Origin: Bosea sp. 124
GTDB taxonomy: Bacteria > Pseudomonadota > Alphaproteobacteria > Rhizobiales > Beijerinckiaceae
Direction of reading: 5' to 3'
Length of the DNA stretch: 64,000 nt
Assembly: GCF_003046175.1 (NCBI RefSeq)
Contig: NZ_PZZM01000001.1
Span: 5,163,001 to 5,227,000 of the forward strand
The notes below the pieces were generated by a model. It did no database searches, was not told the DNA's origin, and worked only from the letters and a program-made list of their open reading frames with translations. The position numbers and the translations under genes were made by a program. Positions 60,984 to 64,000 of the stretch are shown here, one piece after another; within the stretch, counting starts at the first letter, position 1; every line of letters begins with the position of its first letter.

Positions 60984-62594
60984 TCAGGCCAGCCAGACTT
61001 CTCCCAGGTCCTGGTAGAGCATGTGGCTCGGCGACATGGTCCACCCCTTGACGCTGTCCTGCATCACCGTGATCCGGCGCCACCACAGGATCGGCACCGA
61101 ATAGGCCTGCTCCATGGTGCGCGCCTCGAAGGCGCGCACGAGCTTGCGGCGCTCGGCCTTGTCGTTGGCCTCACCCTGCTTGGCGTAGAGCGCGTCGAGC
61201 TCGGGATCGTTGAACTTGGACGAAGCGATCGGCCATTTGTCGGCCGAGAGGAACTTCGGCAGGCCCGTGGTCGGATCGTCCGTGTAGTCGGTGTAGCTGT
61301 CCATCACGACGTCGAAATTGTCGCCGCTGATCGAGGCATACCAGGTCGCCGTCTCGACATCGTGGTTCTCGACCGTGACGCCGATCTGGCGCCATTGGTC
61401 GATCAGGTAGATGCCGGCGGTAATGTAGGGTTCGATCGCGCGGTTGAGGAGCTGGATCTTGAGGTTCTCGGCACCGGCCTCCTTCAGCAGGCGCCTGGCC
61501 TCGGCCCGGTTCGCGGCCATGTCCCGGCCGAAGCCGGGCAGCTTCTCCAGCTCGGCTTCGGTCGCCGCCCACTGGCCGCCAGGCATCACCACGCCGCCGA
61601 CATCCCGCAGCACCGAGATGCGGCCCAGCGAGCGCGAAGCGCCCCAGCGGTCGATCGCCAGCGACAGGGCACGGCGCACCCTCGGATCGTCGAACGGCTT
61701 GCGCTTGGGGTTGAAGCTGATGTCCTGATGCAGCAGCCAGCCGCCTTCCTGCACCTTCGCGGCCGGCCCCATGCCCTTGGTGATGCGGTCGCGCTCGGCC
61801 GGCGAGAAGCCGCGGAATTCGGCGAGGATCTGCTTGCCGACCAGCGCGTTGACCGTGGCCGCGGGCGACATGGTGATGGCGCGGAACCCGTCGAGCAGCG
61901 GATAGCCCTGGCGGAAATACTTGTCGAAGCGCTTGCCCACCCAATGCGAGCCGGCGACATGCTCGACGAACTCGAACGGGCCCGTGCCCATGATGTTGCG
62001 GATCGGGAAGGCCGGGTCCTTCTCCAGCCGCGCGGCGCTGTAGATGATGTTCCACGGCGAGGCGCAGGCTTCGTCGATGAAGGAGGAGGCGACCGCCGAC
62101 ATCTTGAAGACGATGGTCTGCGGGTCGGGCGTCTCGATCGCGGCGATCTTGCTCAGCGAGGCCTGCCGCGACGACACCACGCCCTTTGGCGGGTTGCGGA
62201 TGCGCTCATAGCTCGCCTTCACATCGGCCGAGCTCATGATCGTGCCGTCATGGAACGGCACGTTGGCGCGCAGCTTGAAGGTATGGGTCAGCCCGTCGGG
62301 CGCGCTCTGCCAGCTCTCGGCGAGATCGCCGACGATCTCGGGATAGGCGCCGCCCTTGTAGCGCAGCAGGGTGGAGTAATGCGGCGCGACGCGCTGGAGC
62401 ACGGCGAAGGTCGACGAGCCATGCAGGTCATAGGTCGGTGGCTCGGCGGCGATGGCGAAGGTCAGGATGCCACCGCGCTTGGGCGTCTCGTCGGCCGCGA
62501 AGGCCTGTGGGCCCGCAGCCAGGAGGGCGACGCCTGCCGCGCTGGACTGCAACACGGTCCGGCGGCTCGGCCGGGATACGAATGACTCTGTCAT
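60984..62594 (-). CDS. Peptide/nickel-type ABC transporter substrate-binding protein (SBP family 5)
   Basis: This is a 536-residue receptor with a twin-arginine leader (SRRTVLQSSAAGVALLAAG, cleavage near AFAAD). The mature protein has the family 5 features RGGILTFAIAAEPPTYDLHGSS, the AESW..DGLTHTFKLRANVPFHDGT motif and the C-terminal NIWWRR-type end. Ligands of this family range from oligopeptides to nickel and sugars. It follows the permease genes by 60 bases and precedes the hairpin and the glutaredoxin-DinB gene. Confidence 0.93.
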   Translation of the reverse strand: MTESFVSRPSRRTVLQSSAAGVALLAAGPQAFAADETPKRGGILTFAIAAEPPTYDLHGSSTFAVLQRVAPHYSTLLRYKGGAYPEIVGDLAESWQSAPDGLTHTFKLRANVPFHDGTIMSSADVKASYERIRNPPKGVVSSRQASLSKIAAIETPDPQTIVFKMSAVASSFIDEACASPWNIIYSAARLEKDPAFPIRNIMGTGPFEFVEHVAGSHWVGKRFDKYFRQGYPLLDGFRAITMSPAATVNALVGKQILAEFRGFSPAERDRITKGMGPAAKVQEGGWLLHQDISFNPKRKPFDDPRVRRALSLAIDRWGASRSLGRISVLRDVGGVVMPGGQWAATEAELEKLPGFGRDMAANRAEARRLLKEAGAENLKIQLLNRAIEPYITAGIYLIDQWRQIGVTVENHDVETATWYASISGDNFDVVMDSYTDYTDDPTTGLPKFLSADKWPIASSKFNDPELDALYAKQGEANDKAERRKLVRAFEARTMEQAYSVPILWWRRITVMQDSVKGWTMSPSHMLYQDLGEVWLA

Positions 62595-62654
62595 GATCGG
62601 GTCTCCTCCTTGGTTTCTTTTGGTAGCGGTCGTTCAGGCCTCAGCTCTTCAGTC

Positions 62655-63560
62655 TCAGGTCTTCAATCTTGGATCGAGCCAGTCGCGCAGCGCATCGCCG
62701 ACCAGGTTGAATCCGAACACGGCAAGGGAAATGGCGGCGCCCGGAAACAGGATCATCCAGGGCGCGGTCTGGTAGAAATTGGCGGAGTTGCCCGACAGCA
62801 TCAGCCCCCAGGCCGGCGTCGGCTCGGTCACGCCGAGACCGAGGAACGACAGCGACGCCTCGAGCAGGATCGCCTGGGCGATATAGGCCGTCACCAGGAT
62901 CAGGTACGGCCCGAGCACGTTCGGCGCCATGTGGCGCAGGATGATGCGTGACGAGGAATAGCCGGCGGAGCGCGCCGCATCGACATAGGGCATTTCGCGG
63001 ATCGAGAGCGCGGCCGACCGCACGACGCGCGCGGCGCGCGGGATAATCGGCACGGTGATCGCGCAGATCAGATTGACGTCGATGCCGCCGACGCGGTTGT
63101 GCCCGAGCATCGCGACCACGACCAACGCCAGCACGATGATCGGGAAGGAGAGCAGCAAGTCGATGCCGCGCTGGACGATCATATCCTTCCAGCCGCCGTA
63201 ATAGGCAGAGGCCAGGCCGATCATCGCGCCGAGCGAGCAGCCGACGAAGGAGGAGATGAAGCCGATCGTCAGCGCCGTGCGGGCGCCGTACATGATGCGG
63301 GTGAGGATGTCGCGCCCGAAACTGTCCGTCCCGAACGGATGCTCCAGCGAGGGCGCCGCCAGCATCGCCTCGAAATCGATCGCGAGCGGATCGTAGGGCG
63401 CGATGACCTCCGCGAAGATCGCCGCCACCACCATCACCAGGATGGCGACGAGGCCGGCGACGCCGAGCGGCTGGCTGATCGCGAAATCGATCACGGGATT
63501 GTCGCGCCAGCGACGCCGCGACGAGGTCTGCCGGGTAGCGGTCTGCACGAGCGTCGTCAT
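62655..63560 (-). CDS. Dipeptide-type ABC transporter permease (DppC-like)
   Basis: This is a 301-residue permease with a short N-terminal tail, about six segments and the family motifs HPFGTDSFGRDILTRIMYGARTAL and the EAA-loop AARSAGYSSSRIILRHMAPNVLGP. The start overlaps the DppB-like stop (ATGA). It pairs with the upstream DppB-like permease. Confidence 0.94.
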   Translation of the reverse strand: MTTLVQTATRQTSSRRRWRDNPVIDFAISQPLGVAGLVAILVMVVAAIFAEVIAPYDPLAIDFEAMLAAPSLEHPFGTDSFGRDILTRIMYGARTALTIGFISSFVGCSLGAMIGLASAYYGGWKDMIVQRGIDLLLSFPIIVLALVVVAMLGHNRVGGIDVNLICAITVPIIPRAARVVRSAALSIREMPYVDAARSAGYSSSRIILRHMAPNVLGPYLILVTAYIAQAILLEASLSFLGLGVTEPTPAWGLMLSGNSANFYQTAPWMILFPGAAISLAVFGFNLVGDALRDWLDPRLKT

Positions 63561-64000
63561 GAGTTCGTCACCCGCGGATCGAGCACGCCGTAGAGCAGGT
63601 CGACGATGAGATTCACGACCGCGAAGATGACCGCGACCAGCATCACCAGCGTCTGGACCAGGGTGAAGTCGTTGCGCGTCACGGCCTCGACGAAGAGCCG
63701 CCCGATGCCGTTGAGGTTGAAGACCTGCTCCGTCACCACGAGGCCGCCCATCAGGAAGGCGAATTCGAGCCCGATCACGGTGATGGCCGGCAGCAGTGCA
63801 TTGGGCAGCGCGTGCCGGACAATCACCAGCCGCTCGAACACGCCCTTGGCCCGCGCCGTGCGGATATAGTCTTCCTGCAAGGCTTCGAGCACCGAGGAGC
63901 GCAGCATCCGCGCCACCACGGCGGCATAGCGGTAACCCACGGCCAGCGCCGGCCAGATCAGTTGCGAGAGATTGGCCACCGGATCGACGAAGAACGGCGT
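63557..64000 (-). CDS. Dipeptide-type ABC transporter permease (DppB-like), partial
   Basis: This is the C-terminal 147 residues of a DppB-type permease; the N-terminus lies beyond the right edge. It contains the EAA-loop MLRSSVLEALQEDYIRTARAKGV followed by RHALPNALLPAITVIGLEF and the GGLVVTEQVFNLNGIGRLFVEAV segment, which are diagnostic. The frame is open to the window end; the in-frame ATG at 63979 is internal. ATPase genes (DppD/DppF) are not in view. Confidence 0.93.
   Translation of the reverse strand, partial: TPFFVDPVANLSQLIWPALAVGYRYAAVVARMLRSSVLEALQEDYIRTARAKGVFERLVIVRHALPNALLPAITVIGLEFAFLMGGLVVTEQVFNLNGIGRLFVEAVTRNDFTLVQTLVMLVAVIFAVVNLIVDLLYGVLDPRVTNS

Noticed and set aside
61023..62585. 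520-codon plus-strand frame opposite the peptide-binding protein
   Set aside because: Antisense to an intact family 5 receptor with a Tat leader; no recognisable domain.
1..64000. tRNA, rRNA, CRISPR arrays, insertion sequences, integrases or prophage genes
   Set aside because: No cloverleaf-type T-loop sequence, spaced direct-repeat array, transposase motif or phage gene was recognised anywhere in the window.

Overview
This 64 kb window is GC-rich and densely coding. It looks like chromosome of a metabolically versatile alphaproteobacterium, probably of the Hyphomicrobiales (a Bosea- or Bradyrhizobium-like genus would fit; the genus is a guess). The basis is the alphaproteobacterial sulfite-reductase cluster (DUF2849-CysI-DUF934), the many FadR-type GntR regulators, solute importers of the TTT, TRAP, Bug, polyamine and peptide classes, and one copy of a palindromic interspersed repeat typical of this group. 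I see no rRNA, tRNA, CRISPR array, insertion sequence or phage gene.

Layout. 1-4020: end of a LivJ-like binding protein gene, then a divergent operon (quinone oxidoreductase, two SDRs, FadR-type regulator). 4055-15332: two divergent operons flanking an IclR regulator; leftward are a crotonase, a polyamine-type ABC importer with a fused double permease, an acyl-CoA ligase and an unassigned Rossmann protein, and rightward is a three-gene [2Fe-2S]/FAD/FAD dehydrogenase. 15345-22862: a sugar-acid-like catabolic island (PdxA-like, TctCBA, DapA-like; divergent SAF-domain dehydrogenase and GntR). 22905-30964: phosphoketolase, a membrane protein of unknown function, cardiolipin-synthase-like PLD, an EEP nuclease-family protein and a metal P-type ATPase. 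31428-36660: GntR, IlvD/Edd sugar-acid dehydratase, orphan Bug binding protein, 3-hydroxyacyl-CoA dehydrogenase-like protein and an Asp/Glu-racemase-family protein. 36987-47437: complete sulfate assimilation, namely APS reductase, CysD and CysN, sulfate ABC importer, and the sulfite reductase cluster. 47577-52210: SMP-30 lactonase, LysR, a degraded LeuB-like fragment, D-2-hydroxyacid dehydrogenase and zinc alcohol dehydrogenase. 52679-58708: TRAP importer, quinone oxidoreductase and MFS transporter, with a GntR regulator. 58843-64000: an M29/NicX-like metalloenzyme, an unusual glutaredoxin-DinB fusion and a dipeptide-type ABC importer running off the right edge.

How the genes work together. 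Most of the window is a series of self-contained import-and-catabolise modules, each with a local regulator and, in several cases, a visible palindromic operator candidate in the divergent promoter. The sulfur block is different. Its three transcription units (cysH-D-N, sulfate transporter, sulfite reductase) each carry the same upstream motif, TTC-N8-GAACG, which suggests one shared regulator encoded elsewhere. The most novel-looking parts are the glutaredoxin-DinB/NicX-like pair next to a peptide-type importer, the CysN with a hydrophobic C-terminal extension, the metal ATPase with a non-canonical membrane metal motif, and a GntR gene whose reading frame begins without any usual start codon.
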